A stretch of 64,000 nucleotides of DNA, taken from Pelobates cultripes (taxonomy: Eukaryota; Chordata; Amphibia; Anura; Pelobatidae). The notes beneath the pieces were generated by a model. It had not been told where the DNA came from. It saw only the letters and a list, made by a program, of their open reading frames with translations, and did not search any database. The translations under genes were made by a program, and so were the position numbers. The DNA is taken from NCBI GenBank assembly GCA_933207985.1, contig OW240912.1, positions 251,775,522-251,839,521 of the forward strand. Direction: 5' to 3'. Shown here piece by piece: positions 32,906 to 42,684 of the stretch. Each line of letters starts with the position of its first letter. Within the stretch, counting starts at the first letter, position 1.

Positions 32906-33125
32906 GCACTACTGACTCATCACCCTTCCAGACTCAAGGAAGCCATTAGTCTGTTCGACCACTTGGGTGTCCCAGTATCCCCTAAGAAAACTGAAGGCCC
33001 AGACACCTAAGAAAACTGAAGGCCCAGACACTATCATCACATTCCTTGGCATAAAACTTGACTCGGCATCCATGCAAACAAGTCTACCACAAGACAAAAT
33101 AGGGAACATTCTCAACAACATCAAT
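32905..33125 (+). pseudogene. RT C-terminal remnant, Ngaro copy 2
   Basis: The Gag frame runs directly into sequence that belongs to the end of the RT (ISLFDHLGVPVSPKKTEGPD, then ITFLGIKLDS), so the RT palm with YLDD is deleted. A short tandem duplication (kktegpdt coding, 32985-33030) causes a stop and frame change. It ends at the TG-rich insertion. Confidence 0.8.
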
Positions 33126-34030
33126 CACTACCTCCTGCTTGGTACTTGCAACCACAAGGACAGCGGCGTACATACCGCGGTCGCAGGGGTCCCAGCTGCG
33201 ACCGGGACCGCCATTCCATGGATGGACTCCTTGGATGTGGGAGGAAGCAGAGGGAGTCAGAGTGGGAACTCTCACTCCCATCCACCTGAGCCACCACTGG
33301 ACCCCAGGGAAAGTCACCCTCCTGCACAAAAAGGTAGGAGACAGGAGGGTGACTTAAACATTCTGTGTGTGTGTGTGTGTTTGTATGTATGTGTGTCTGT
33401 CTGTATGCGTGTCTGTATGTGTGTGCCTGTCTGTCTGTATGTGTGTGCCTGTCTGTCTGTATGTATGTCTTTGTATGTATGTGTGTGTGTGTGCCTGTCT
33501 GTGTATGTATGTGTGTCTGTCTGTGTGTGTGTCTGCCTGTATGTCTGTGTGATTGTCTGTTTGTATGTATGTGCATCTTGTGTGTGTCTGTCTGTGTATG
33601 TATGTGTGTCTGTCTGTGTGTGTGTCTGCCTGTATGTGTGTGTGCTTGTCTGTTTGTATGTATGTGCGTCTTGTGTGTGTGTGTCTGTCTGTATGTGTGT
33701 ATGTGTCTGCCTTTGTGTATGTGTACCTGTCTGTTTTTTATGTATGTGTCTTTGTATGGATGTGTGTCTTGTGTGTGTGTCTGTCTGTATCTGTGTGTGT
33801 CTGTCTGTATGTATGTGTGTGTGTCTGTATGTGTGCGTGTGTGTCTGTATGTGTGCCTGTCTGTCAGTATGTATGTGTCTGTGTGCCTGTATGTGTCTGT
33901 GTGTGTCTGAATGTATATATGTGTGCCTGTCTGTTTGTTTGTATGTGTGTATGTGTCTGTATGTGTCTATGTGTGTGTGTGTGTGTGTGTGTGTGGAGGG
34001 GGGGCCACGGGTCATTTTCGTACCGGGGCC
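33126..34030. repeat. TG-rich minisatellite insertion in Ngaro copy 2
   Basis: About 230 bp of unique-looking sequence (including ataccgcggtcgcagggg and agctgcgaccgggacc) precede a 630-bp array (33364-33996) of tgtgtgtctgtctgtatg-type units, ending in a pure TG run. The Ngaro sequence is colinear before and after, so this block was gained within the element. Long open frames on both strands here are repeat products. Confidence 0.8.
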
Positions 34031-34718
34031 CCATGGTTTGGGTGTATGCCACTGCGCAAGAAACTACAATCCCTTCTAGGTTCCTTAAATTTTGCCATGC
34101 GCATCATACCACAAGGCCATGCTTTCATATCCAGATTACTTTGCCCTTTTCCACACTTCCGACATGACGATCATAGGCTGTCCCTAGATATCCAAGCCAC
34201 GGCAGACCTGCACATGTGGAAGAATTTCTTAACCACATGGAATGGTAAAAGCATGTTCCTCCCAGGATTGTCTGACACTTCACCAACCATATGGTCAGAC
34301 GCGACGTCTACCACAGGTTTTGCAGCAATCTACGGGAACGAAATGGCTTTGGGGTAGTTAGCCTGTAGAAGTCCAGGATTTGGAAGGTTTCTCTGGTACC
34401 TCAGTTCTTTTTGAGATCTACCCTATTGTGGCAGCTGCCGTAGCATGGGGTTATTTATGGTCAGGGTCATCAATTTGTTGTTACTCAGACAACCAAGCCA
34501 CATGCCATATCATCAACAAGGGCGGCTTTCTAAGGAAACTCACTTGGTTGGCTGCATGTCACAATTTCTTTTTGGTTTGCTTTCACGTAGCAGGCATTTG
34601 TAACATAGCCGCTGACAGTTTGTCTCGATTTAAACTCCAGGCATTTCATCATGCATTTCCTACAGCTGCTCAAGCAGCCACAGCCACTCCTTTGTTCCAG
34701 CATCTAATCATGGATTAG
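34030..34718 (+). pseudogene. RNase H region of Ngaro-like copy 2
   Basis: Begins with RKKLQSLLGSLNFAMRIIPQ (after 34030), matching copy 1, then IWSDATSTTGFAAIYG with an acidic D, and after a frameshift SICCYSDNQATCHIINKGG and the HVAGICNIAADSLSR tail. These are RNase H-type motifs as found at the C-terminus of DIRS/Ngaro RT. Two frames (33911-34357 and 34380-34718) are involved. Confidence 0.78.
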
Positions 34719-34726
34719 ACATACTC

Positions 34727-35012
34727 ATGCAACATAGCAGGGAACTGTCCCAATTAGCACTTTCATCCAATACTTGTAGGACGTACAACAGAGCCTTGAC
34801 CTTGTTTAAAAGATTCCTATTGGCACACAACATATCCCAACCTTTTGTCATGACATCTATCCTAGGTTTTGCTTCTCTTTGCAATCTTAAACTACAACTA
34901 TCTTACAACACCATTAAATTATATTTGACAGGAATTCAACACCACATGCTAACCCTATGGCCGAACAACCATAGCTTCATGTCATCATACCAGATAAAGA
35001 ACATACACAGAG
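34727..35012 (+). pseudogene. tyrosine recombinase N-terminal part, Ngaro copy 2
   Basis: Open from Met at 34727 up to the hAT insertion. It has SNTCRTYNRALTLFKRFLL and LSYNTIKLYLTGIQHH, the helical core-binding domain that grips DNA in tyrosine recombinases. The reading frame continues after the hAT element at 36235. The 8-bp target duplication lies at the break. Confidence 0.82.
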
Positions 35013-36226
35013 TAGAGATGTCCCGAACAGTTCGCTGGCGAATAGTTCCCGGCGAACATCGCATGTTCGCGTTCGCCGCGGCGGGCGAACATATGCGATG
35101 TTCGGTCCGCCCCCTATTCCATATCATTGAGTAAACCTGAGCGGCGGGTGGGGGCCCTAAATAATAAAAGGGGGGGACCTAAGGTCCTCCCCCCTGGCCC
35201 CCACCCCTGAGTGGCGGGTGGGGGCCCTAAACACTAAAAAGGGGGGGACCTAATGTCCCCCCCCTCGGCCCCCACCCCTGAGCGGCGGGTGGGGGCCCTA
35301 AAAAATGTCTCCCAGGTGACTAGGGTCCCCAAACCCCTAGTCACCCCCTCCCCCCCCAAAAAAAAATTAACCCCCTACCTACCCCCCTCACCCTAAAAAT
35401 AATGAGGGGGGGACCGTTAACTAAGTACCTGTAAAAAAATAAATAAAACTTACCATTCGATGTTTTCTTTCTTCTAAATCTTCTTTTTTCAGCCCCAAAA
35501 AAGGCCAAATAAAAAACCATAATAACCAACGCAATTAAAAAAAAAAAACGAGCGCAAAAAAATAATAATCCATCTTCACCCGGCGAGGGCTCCGCGCAGA
35601 CTGAGCTCTGCAGGGCGGGGGAAGGCTTATAAAGCCTTGCCCCGCCCTGCAATTAGGCTCAGAGCACTCTGATTGGTGGGTTTAAGCCATCCAATCAGAG
35701 TGCTCTGACAGGTAAATGAAGAGACTGACAGGTAAGTCTCTACATTTACCTGTCACAGCACTCTGATTGGTTGGTTTGAAATCCACCAATCAGAGTGCTC
35801 TGTGTCATTTTACACAGCGTGGGAAAGTTCTTTGGAATTTTCCCACGCTGTGTAATTTGACTCATAACAACACTCTGATTGGTGGATTGAAAGTAATCTT
35901 TACTTAGTATTAGTAAATGTGGCTGAAAGACCAATTTAGGTCTTTCAGCCTTTTAGTAGATAGCTCTCTAATACCGTGGGAAGTAGGAAGTTATCTACTA
36001 AGCGGCTGCAAGATGCAGCCGCGGATCGGAGTTTGCATGCCACAGTCCAGGTGTTAGTCCCCTTGAAACAACTTTTCCATCACTATTGTGGCCAGAAAGA
36101 GTCCCTGTGTGTTTTAAAATTCGTCTGCCTATTGAAGTCTATGGCGGTTCGCCCGGTTCGCGGTTCGCGAACATTTGCCGAAATTCGCGTTCGCCAACCG
36201 AAAATTTCATGTTCGCGACATCACTA
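35013..36226. mobile_element. hAT-type element inserted in the recombinase gene
   Basis: Ends TAGAGATGTCCCGAAC and GTTCGCGACATCACTA, flanked by exact ACACAGAG duplications (35005-35012 and 36227-36234). An exact 8-bp TSD is diagnostic of hAT insertion. The interior has GC-rich units (35130-35300), an AT-rich and promoter-like centre (35560-35650, gcttataaagcc), then a run of hairpins built on agagtgctctgattggt (35650-35890). No transposase. Confidence 0.92.
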
Positions 36227-36234
36227 ACACAGAG

Positions 36235-36875
36235 GTATTCAGAAATCAGTTCCCCCACAAACCTCTCAGAGATTACCAACAAACAACCAACTTTTTCAAT
36301 CCTTATCTGACCTATTAGATTAACAACCATTTAATTCTACTACCAACACAATAATTAAAGTGGCCATGTACATAGCCTTCTATCTCACGCCAAGAGAGTT
36401 TACTACCATCACCACCACTCAGACAGATAGAGGTCTTCAACGATCCCACCTATGTAAACACATGGATTACTACATATTGGCTCTATCACATTCCAAAATG
36501 AGCCAACACGCACCACCAGTAGAGATAACATATTATCCTACCCACAATAAATGGTGCCCAGTTGCGGTCCAAAATTCATACCTTCAAAACCCTACAGCAC
36601 AACCATCACAACCATTATTTGTATTACAAGGCTCAGTGCTTACCACCGCTACATTCATGAGGTATGTCAGATCTCTGTTAACACAGCTAGGCCGCAACCC
36701 TTCTACCTTCTCAGGTCACTCCTTCCATATAGGGGCGGCCTCCACAGCCTCCAGCACCAACATACCAGTGCACATTATCAAATCACTGGGGCGATGGAAA
36801 TCTTCTGTTTATACATGGTACATACCCAAACCAGTACAAGAAATACGAAATGCATTTAAGGAAATGTCTGGTTAA
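36235..36875 (+). pseudogene. tyrosine recombinase catalytic part, Ngaro copy 2
   Basis: Frame 36360-36875 carries the C-terminal catalytic domain: VRSLLTQLGRNPSTFSGHSF, IIKSLGRWKSS and VYTWYIPKP. The first Arg box is unreadable (YLTPREF in a shifted region) and the H-x-x-R box reads HSFHIGAAS, with His (CAT, 36726-36728) where copy 1 has Arg. Loss of this Arg would abolish strand exchange in known tyrosine recombinases. Confidence 0.87.
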
Positions 36876-36924
36876 TTTGTATGTATTTGTTGACTGAATT
36901 AAATCTTTGATTATTCACTTTTGT

Positions 36925-37361
36925 CCTCTTTATTTACAGGCCTACTGTATTGTCGCTCTCGGCACACCACAACCGACTTGCTCTTTTATACTATCCTATG
37001 CTTATACTGGAACTTTACTCCTAATACTGCTATGTGCCCCTAAGACAAGTATTAAGGCCGTTTGGCCTGTAATTGTGGGAGGGGCTTATTATTACTATAC
37101 ACTTACCTATTTAAGGAACACCCCTTACCTGGCTCCATACCGTTCGAGGTCAGCGTTTGCATGACCCTCCCACCACTCCTCATTCTCAACACTTTTTTCC
37201 TTTTCTTTTCTTTTTCCTTTCTTTTCTTACTCCTTGGTGGGCCCTCTTTATTTACAGGCCTACCGTGTCGTCGGTCCCGGCACACCACAACCAACTTGCT
37301 CTTTTATACTATCCTAAGCTTATACTGGAACTTTACTCCTTATACGGCTATGTGCCCCTAA
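36925..37361 (+). repeat. right-end direct repeats of the Ngaro element
   Basis: ctctttatttacaggcctac starts two copies of about 115 bp (36925-37041 and 37245-37361) that share actttactcc and gctatgtgcccctaa. Between them is aaggccgtttggcctgtaat (37048 onward), similar to the left end of copy 1 at 22742. This B-A-B arrangement matches split direct repeats. Confidence 0.75.
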
Positions 37362-37500
37362 CACAAATAAATGTATATGTGTACTTATATTGTTATGTAT
37401 GTACTTATTGAAAAACAGAAAAGCTCAATGTTTATTGAATAAATTGTAATGGTTATCGTTTTCCTCAGAGTAATATCATTGTTATTTCTCATCTGTGATG

Positions 37501-39250
37501 TAGAAACATAGAAACATAGAATGTGACGGCAGATAAGAACCATTCGGCCCATCTAGTCTGCCCAATTTTCTAAATACTTTCATTAGTCCCTAGTCTTAAG
37601 GATAGCCTTATGCCTATCCCACGCATGCTTAAACTCCTTTACTGTGTTAACCTCTACCACTTCAGCTGGAAGGCTATTCCATGCATCCACTACCCTCTCA
37701 GTAAAGTAATACTTCCTGATATTATTTTTAAACCTTTGTCCCTCTAATTTAAGACTATGTCCTCTTGTTGTGGCAGTTTTTCTTCTTTTAAATATAGTCT
37801 CCTCCTTTACTGTGTTGATTCCCTTTATATATTTAAATGTTTCTATCATATCCCCCCTGTCTCGTCTTTCCTCCAAGCTATACATGTTAAGATCCTTTAA
37901 CCTTTCCTGGTAAGTTTTATCCCGCAATCCATGAACCAGTTTAGTAGCCCTTCTCTGAACCCTCTCTAAGGTATCAATATCCTTCTGAAGATACGGTCTC
38001 CAGTACTGTGTACAATACTCCAAGTGAGGTCTCACCAGTGTTCTGTACAATAGCATGAGCACTTCTCTCTTTCTACTGCTAATACCTCTCCCTATACAAC
38101 CAAGCATTCTGCTAGCATTTCCTGCTGCTCTATTACATTGTCTGCCTACCTTTACATCAGAAATAATCACCCCTAAATCCCTTTCCTCATATGTTGAGGT
38201 TAGGACTCTATCAAATATTCTGTTCTCTGCCCTTGGGTTTTTACGTCCAAGAAGCATTATCTTGCACTTATCCACATTAAATGTCAGTTGCCACAATTCT
38301 GACCATTTTTCTAGTTTACCTAAATCATTTGTCATTTGGCTTATCCCTCCTGGAACATCAACCCTGTTGCATATCTTAGTATCATCAGCAAAAAGACATA
38401 CCTTACCATCAAGACCTTCTGCAATATCACTAATAAAAATATTAAAGAGAATGGGTCCAAGTACAGATCCCTGAGGTACCCCACTGGTGACAAGTCCAAG
38501 CTTTGAATATATTCCATTAACCACAACCCTCTGTTGCCTGTCACTCAGCCACTGCCTTACCCATTCAACAATATTTGAATCCAAACTTAAAGATTGCAGT
38601 TTATTGATAAGCCTTCTATTTGCAACAGTGTCAAAAGCCTTACTGAAATCTAGGTAAGCAATGTCTACTGCACCATCCTGATCTACAATTTTAGTTACCC
38701 AATCAAAAAAATCAATAAGATTAGTTTGGCATGATCTCCCTGAAGTAAACCCATGTTGTCTCTGATCTTGAAATCCATGTGTTTTTAGATGTTTATCAAT
38801 CCTATCCTTTAACATGGTTTCCATCACTTTCCTCACTACTGAAGTAAGGCTTACTGGCCTATAGTTGCCCGACTCCTCCCTATTACCTTTCTTGTAAATG
38901 GGCACAACATTCGCTAACTTCCAATCTTCTGGGACTACTCCTGTTAGCAATGATTGGTTAAATAAATCTGTTAATGGTTTTGCTAGTACACCACTAAGCT
39001 CCTTTAATAGCTTTGGGTGTATTCCATCAGGTCCCATTGACTTATTTATCTTTACTTTTGACAGTTGAAATAGAACCTCTTCCTCTGTAAACTCACGTGT
39101 AATAAATTACTCATTTATCCTTTTTCTCAACTGAGGTCCTTTTCCTTCATTTTCATCTGTAAATACAGAACAAAAATATTAATTGAGGCAGTCAGCTAGA
39201 CCTTTATCCTCTTCTACATACCTTCCTTCTTTTGTTTTTAATCTAACTAA
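37501..39250 (-). mobile_element. CR1-clade LINE, 5'-truncated
   Basis: Minus-strand element ending at 37501 with the CR1-type 3' end (aagaaccattcggcccatct on the plus strand next to short repeats of agaaacat). Coding similarity reaches upstream to about 39250 with two stops (near 39107 and 39180), then opens fully. The endonuclease domain and 5' UTR are missing, the usual result of incomplete reverse transcription. Confidence 0.92.
37583..39037 (-). CDS. CR1 reverse transcriptase, 5'-truncated ORF2
   Basis: The longest intact frame here (484 residues). It starts at MGPDGIHPKLLKELSG, covers the RT fingers and palm (NYRPVSLTSVVRK, DGAVDIAYLDFSKAFDTV), the [17 protein letters not shown] motif, the catalytic FADDTK box (about residues 217-222), and the C-terminal region to its stop (FKHAWDRHKAIL). 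Full CR1 ORF2 is usually about 900-1000 residues with an N-terminal APE-type endonuclease, so roughly half is missing. The Met is simply the first after upstream stops. It is unlikely to be an expressed gene; it is a relatively young dead copy. Confidence 0.88.
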   Translation of the reverse strand: MGPDGIHPKLLKELSGVLAKPLTDLFNQSLLTGVVPEDWKLANVVPIYKKGNREESGNYRPVSLTSVVRKVMETMLKDRIDKHLKTHGFQDQRQHGFTSGRSCQTNLIDFFDWVTKIVDQDGAVDIAYLDFSKAFDTVANRRLINKLQSLSLDSNIVEWVRQWLSDRQQRVVVNGIYSKLGLVTSGVPQGSVLGPILFNIFISDIAEGLDGKVCLFADDTKICNRVDVPGGISQMTNDLGKLEKWSELWQLTFNVDKCKIMLLGRKNPRAENRIFDRVLTSTYEERDLGVIISDVKVGRQCNRAAGNASRMLGCIGRGISSRKREVLMLLYRTLVRPHLEYCTQYWRPYLQKDIDTLERVQRRATKLVHGLRDKTYQERLKDLNMYSLEERRDRGDMIETFKYIKGINTVKEETIFKRRKTATTRGHSLKLEGQRFKNNIRKYYFTERVVDAWNSLPAEVVEVNTVKEFKHAWDRHKAILKTRD

Positions 39251-39782
39251 TACTCACATCACAAGTGACTAAAAAGTAATCTCCACACCATTTAAAATTC
39301 TCTAAAACCTGCAACAAATTCCTTGTATCCTTAAGATATGCTGTACTTTTAGCAACAATGGGCTGTAAAAGGGTCCTAACAACTAAACACTATTTATCTT
39401 CTTTAATTTTGAGCACTGCATGATCCATATCTGCTATAATGCCTTTTAATTTTGAACACCGCCGCTGTAAGGTACGGACTGAGATGGAGAAGATATTCAA
39501 CAAGATTTCTTTAATTTTGTTACTAGATTACTACTTTACTATAATGATACTACCATTGTTACATATAGTTGATGTTACATGTAGTTATTAATAATCTGGC
39601 TGTCAGAATTTTGGTTGGTAAATTCTTACTTATCACAAATGGCTATCCTTCTTCATTTCTCCCCCAACGCCCAGCCCTCCTACTCCCCTTTGTCACTCCC
39701 AGCTGTAAATTCCTTTTAAGTAACTGTTTTATCTCTCTTCTGAGTCCTTAATCATCATCCATCCTGCTACAAGGACTTTTAA

Positions 39783-39825
<43 letters not shown>

Positions 39826-40254
39826 TATAGAAGGCTTGGCCTGTAATTGTGCAATTACACTCACTGCTTCAAGTTACTAATTATTTGGAAGACAACTCCC
39901 ATCAAGCCTATTAGCTATGAACTCTTCTTGCTTTGCAACTATTCTCAGCTACTTGCTTAATATTACCCTTGAAGATTATTCTCATTAACTAAAGAATGTT
40001 ACTTAATGCACCTCTGAGGAAATACTTAATGAACTTTGTGTTGTTTATTACTTGCACTTCTTCTTATTGGATTATTGCTTAAATGCAATCATGTAAGTTA
40101 ACACTTATTAAAACTTCGTTTGAATCAATTTACCAGCGAAGCCCTCTTTTCTTAAAGCTACAGTATTGATACTTTAAAGTTTCTCCGTATCTTCACTCAT
40201 GTAATTAGGGAGGTTTACAAGCTGCAGTTGAGTTCCAAGCCAAATCACCCAAGT
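39251..40254. other. AT-rich intergenic DNA with TA microsatellite
   Basis: No gene recognised. A TA microsatellite of about 38 bp is at 39791-39828. Confidence 0.55.
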
Positions 40255-40587
40255 AGGGTAACATTGGGATGTCTGGTGTGAATCACTTTCTTGAGGTCAT
40301 GCCACAGCATCTCAATCGGGTTGAGGTCAGGACTCTGACTGGGCCACTTCAGAAGGCGTATTTTCTTCTGTTTAAGCTATTCTGTTGTTGATTTACTTCT
40401 ATGCTTTGGGTCATTGTCCTGTTGCAACATCCATCTTCTGTTGAGCTTCAGCTGGTAGACAGATGGCCTTAAGTTCTCCTGCAAAATGTTTTGATAAACT
40501 TGGGAATTCATTTTTCCTTCGATGATAGCAATCCGTCCATGCCCTGACGCAGCAAAGCAGCCCCAAACCATGATGCCCCCACCACCA
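40255..40587 (-). pseudogene. Tc1/mariner transposase fragment
   Basis: On the minus strand: VWGCFAASGHGRIAIIEGKM, then RRWMLQQDNDPKHRSK with the second catalytic Asp, a stop, and [18 protein letters not shown] with the third acidic residue (E) of the Tc1 DD34E triad. The N-terminal DNA-binding domain and first Asp would lie in or beyond the 100-N gap. One in-frame stop makes it non-functional. Confidence 0.88.
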
Positions 40588-40687
40588 NNNNNNNNNNNNN
40601 NNNNNNNNNNNNNNNNNNNNNNNNNNNNNNNNNNNNNNNNNNNNNNNNNNNNNNNNNNNNNNNNNNNNNNNNNNNNNNNNNNNNNNN
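40588..40687. other. assembly gap (100 N)
   Basis: Exactly 100 undetermined bases, a conventional placeholder length, inside the Tc1 element. Confidence 0.98.
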
Positions 40688-40777
40688 TGCATCTCTGAAG
40701 GAAACTCTTCTGAAATCCCAAGAAGCCTAGAAAAATCAAGCAGATAAAACTGAATTACATCACATCAATACAATGTA

Positions 40778-40930
40778 TTAGCAGTAGAAAGAGAGAAGTG
40801 CTCATGCCATTGTACAGAACACTGGTGAGACCTCACTTGGAGTATTGTATTCAGTACTGGAGACTGTATCTACAGAAGGATATTGATAATTTGGAAACAG
40901 TTTAGAGAAGGGCTACTAAATTGGTTCATG
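40778..40930 (+). pseudogene. short CR1 reverse transcriptase fragment
   Basis: Encodes ISSRKREVLMPLYRTLVRPH, then LEYCIQYWRLYLQKD and RRATKLVH, matching the CR1 copies at 2445 and 38000. Bounded on both sides by unrelated sequence; one stop inside. Confidence 0.85.
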
Positions 40931-42180
40931 AATGGGAAAGGGCATGTCAGGAATTATGCTATAATTATCTCCTTAAATTTAAAAAAAAATCATGTTTTTT
41001 TTTTTTTTTTAAACCCATCTTGTCAGTGCTTTGGTTACATATTATTGTGCTCTAAAGTAGAGCTACATACCTCTGTGATCACCCTGTATTAACTCTACTT
41101 TACACTTAGAAATAACCAGCTCCTCTATTTTTCCAGTAGCCTCACCCCTATCTGTAGATTCCTGAACTGTGTGTCCTTGCTGAAATGAGACTTGTGCATT
41201 GGACTTTATCCTTGGTTACTACTTATGGATTTGGCACACTGCTCTTTTCTGTTTAATTTTTTAGCTTTGCCTCATGGACTCCTTCGACGCCTGTTTTTGC
41301 TGGATTATCTGCTTGTTTTAAACCTACTGCTTACAGGGACACTATAGGCTCCCTGACCACTTCAGCTAATTGAAGTGGTCTGTGTGCATAATACCAGGTC
41401 TGTTAACCCTGTAAAGCTATTTATTACAGTTTTTAATAAATATTGTGTATTGGAAGTATTGGAAGTGTTTTTCATTTCCAAAGAAGTTGTTAATTAGGCA
41501 ATACTTACTGTGTGCAAACCATGGCAGAAAACAATGAACCTTGTTTAAATATTCAGGACTCCTGCTTTTATCTCATAATTCAACAAAAAGAATCTAATGG
41601 GAAAACCCAGAACAGTATTTGGAAGTAATGTATTAATAATACAGCGCATTGTAGATTTTGCCTTCTTTAGATCATTTCCTATAGCCTTCTTTTACCCTTG
41701 TTGAGTTTATGATAACATCAATGCTCAGTTAAGTATGCCTGCACTGAAAAAGTTAATTACAATTATCAAAAAGCAGATGTGACAAATGTAAATGGAGATG
41801 GTGTAACAGGGATGGATAGCAATGGAGGAGATGGTGATCATCGAAAAGAAGTGAAGAGCAAATTGCAACAGTCTTTGAGGGCTCATGAGTTGAGTCTTGC
41901 AGTGTTTAAATGGTGAAATAGGAGATGGCCTTGGGAAATGGTCATTTAGTTTTGCTTTACACTCACACTCCAGGTAGTTATTCTAAACTTGGCAACCTAG
42001 CACTGTCTGTGACAACATATTGATAGTTATACAGTGATGCTTTGATAAAAGGGGAGAGTATTTTACCAAACAACCCACTGTAAAGTCAGGGTTGGCCTTG
42101 GATGGCTCATAACGGTGTATTTTAAATCACCAACTCCTATAATATAAATCTGAACTGATGATGGTAACATATGTACATTT
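40931..42180. other. intergenic DNA, no gene recognised
   Basis: Contains a short segment (41333-41440, acagggacactataggctcc and ttcagctaattgaagtggtc) that looks like part of a dispersed MITE-type repeat. The rest shows nothing I can name. The last 15 bp are the left target duplication of the next LINE. Confidence 0.5.
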
Positions 42181-42684
42181 TTTTTTTTTTAAATGTTTCA
42201 TTTTTATTATAAGATGCAAATATAACATATTGTCACAGGTACAATTTTTTTGTGGCAAATTACTAAACATGTAGTTACACATAGTACTGGTAGTCACATA
42301 TAATACTGGCATCGATCAACAAATAATTTCTGAGCATACAATTACACCCTTCGTGTTTCGCAGGTTGGGAAGCAGAGTTATCCCCGTATGTAAGGTGTGA
42401 TCATGCACAGGGTCTTAGTACTCGGGATGGGGGATCTCAGGGGTGTGGCAGCTTTGGTAGTTATTGGCCATGTAGTCTAGAGGGTATCGGGGACCATGCT
42501 GTAGCCGCAATTAGGTCACAGGTGTTCGCACAGAAAGGAAGTGCAAAACCATTGAGCTATACAGACGCCATTCAGACAGGCTCCTCTGTAAAATTGCACA
42601 ACTCGAGGAAAATCTCATCACCCTAAATTAATCTGGCACCCAAAAGCCACCAGATGGACTCCCTACCTTCTCCTGAGGTGATCA

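Larger units (their letters stand above)
31405..37365 (+). mobile_element. Ngaro-like tyrosine-recombinase retrotransposon, copy 2
   Basis: Plus-strand order: leader (matching copy 1), Gag (31860-32905), a remnant of RT (32905-33125), RNase H (34030-34718), tyrosine recombinase (34727-35012 and 36235-36875) and a 3' end with two direct repeats of about 115 bp (36925-37041 and 37245-37361) flanking a segment like the left end of copy 1. It is interrupted by a TG-rich insertion (33126-34030) and an hAT element (35013-36226). RT is mostly deleted. Confidence 0.82.

Noticed and set aside
32967..34079. 370-codon plus-strand frame and 233-codon minus-strand frame
   Set aside because: Both are translations of the TG-rich array (VCVCV and HTHTD repeats) fused to an RT remnant.
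40377..40739. 120-codon frame spanning the N gap
   Set aside because: The Met and first residues come from beyond the gap and the middle is undetermined; only the Tc1 part is supported.
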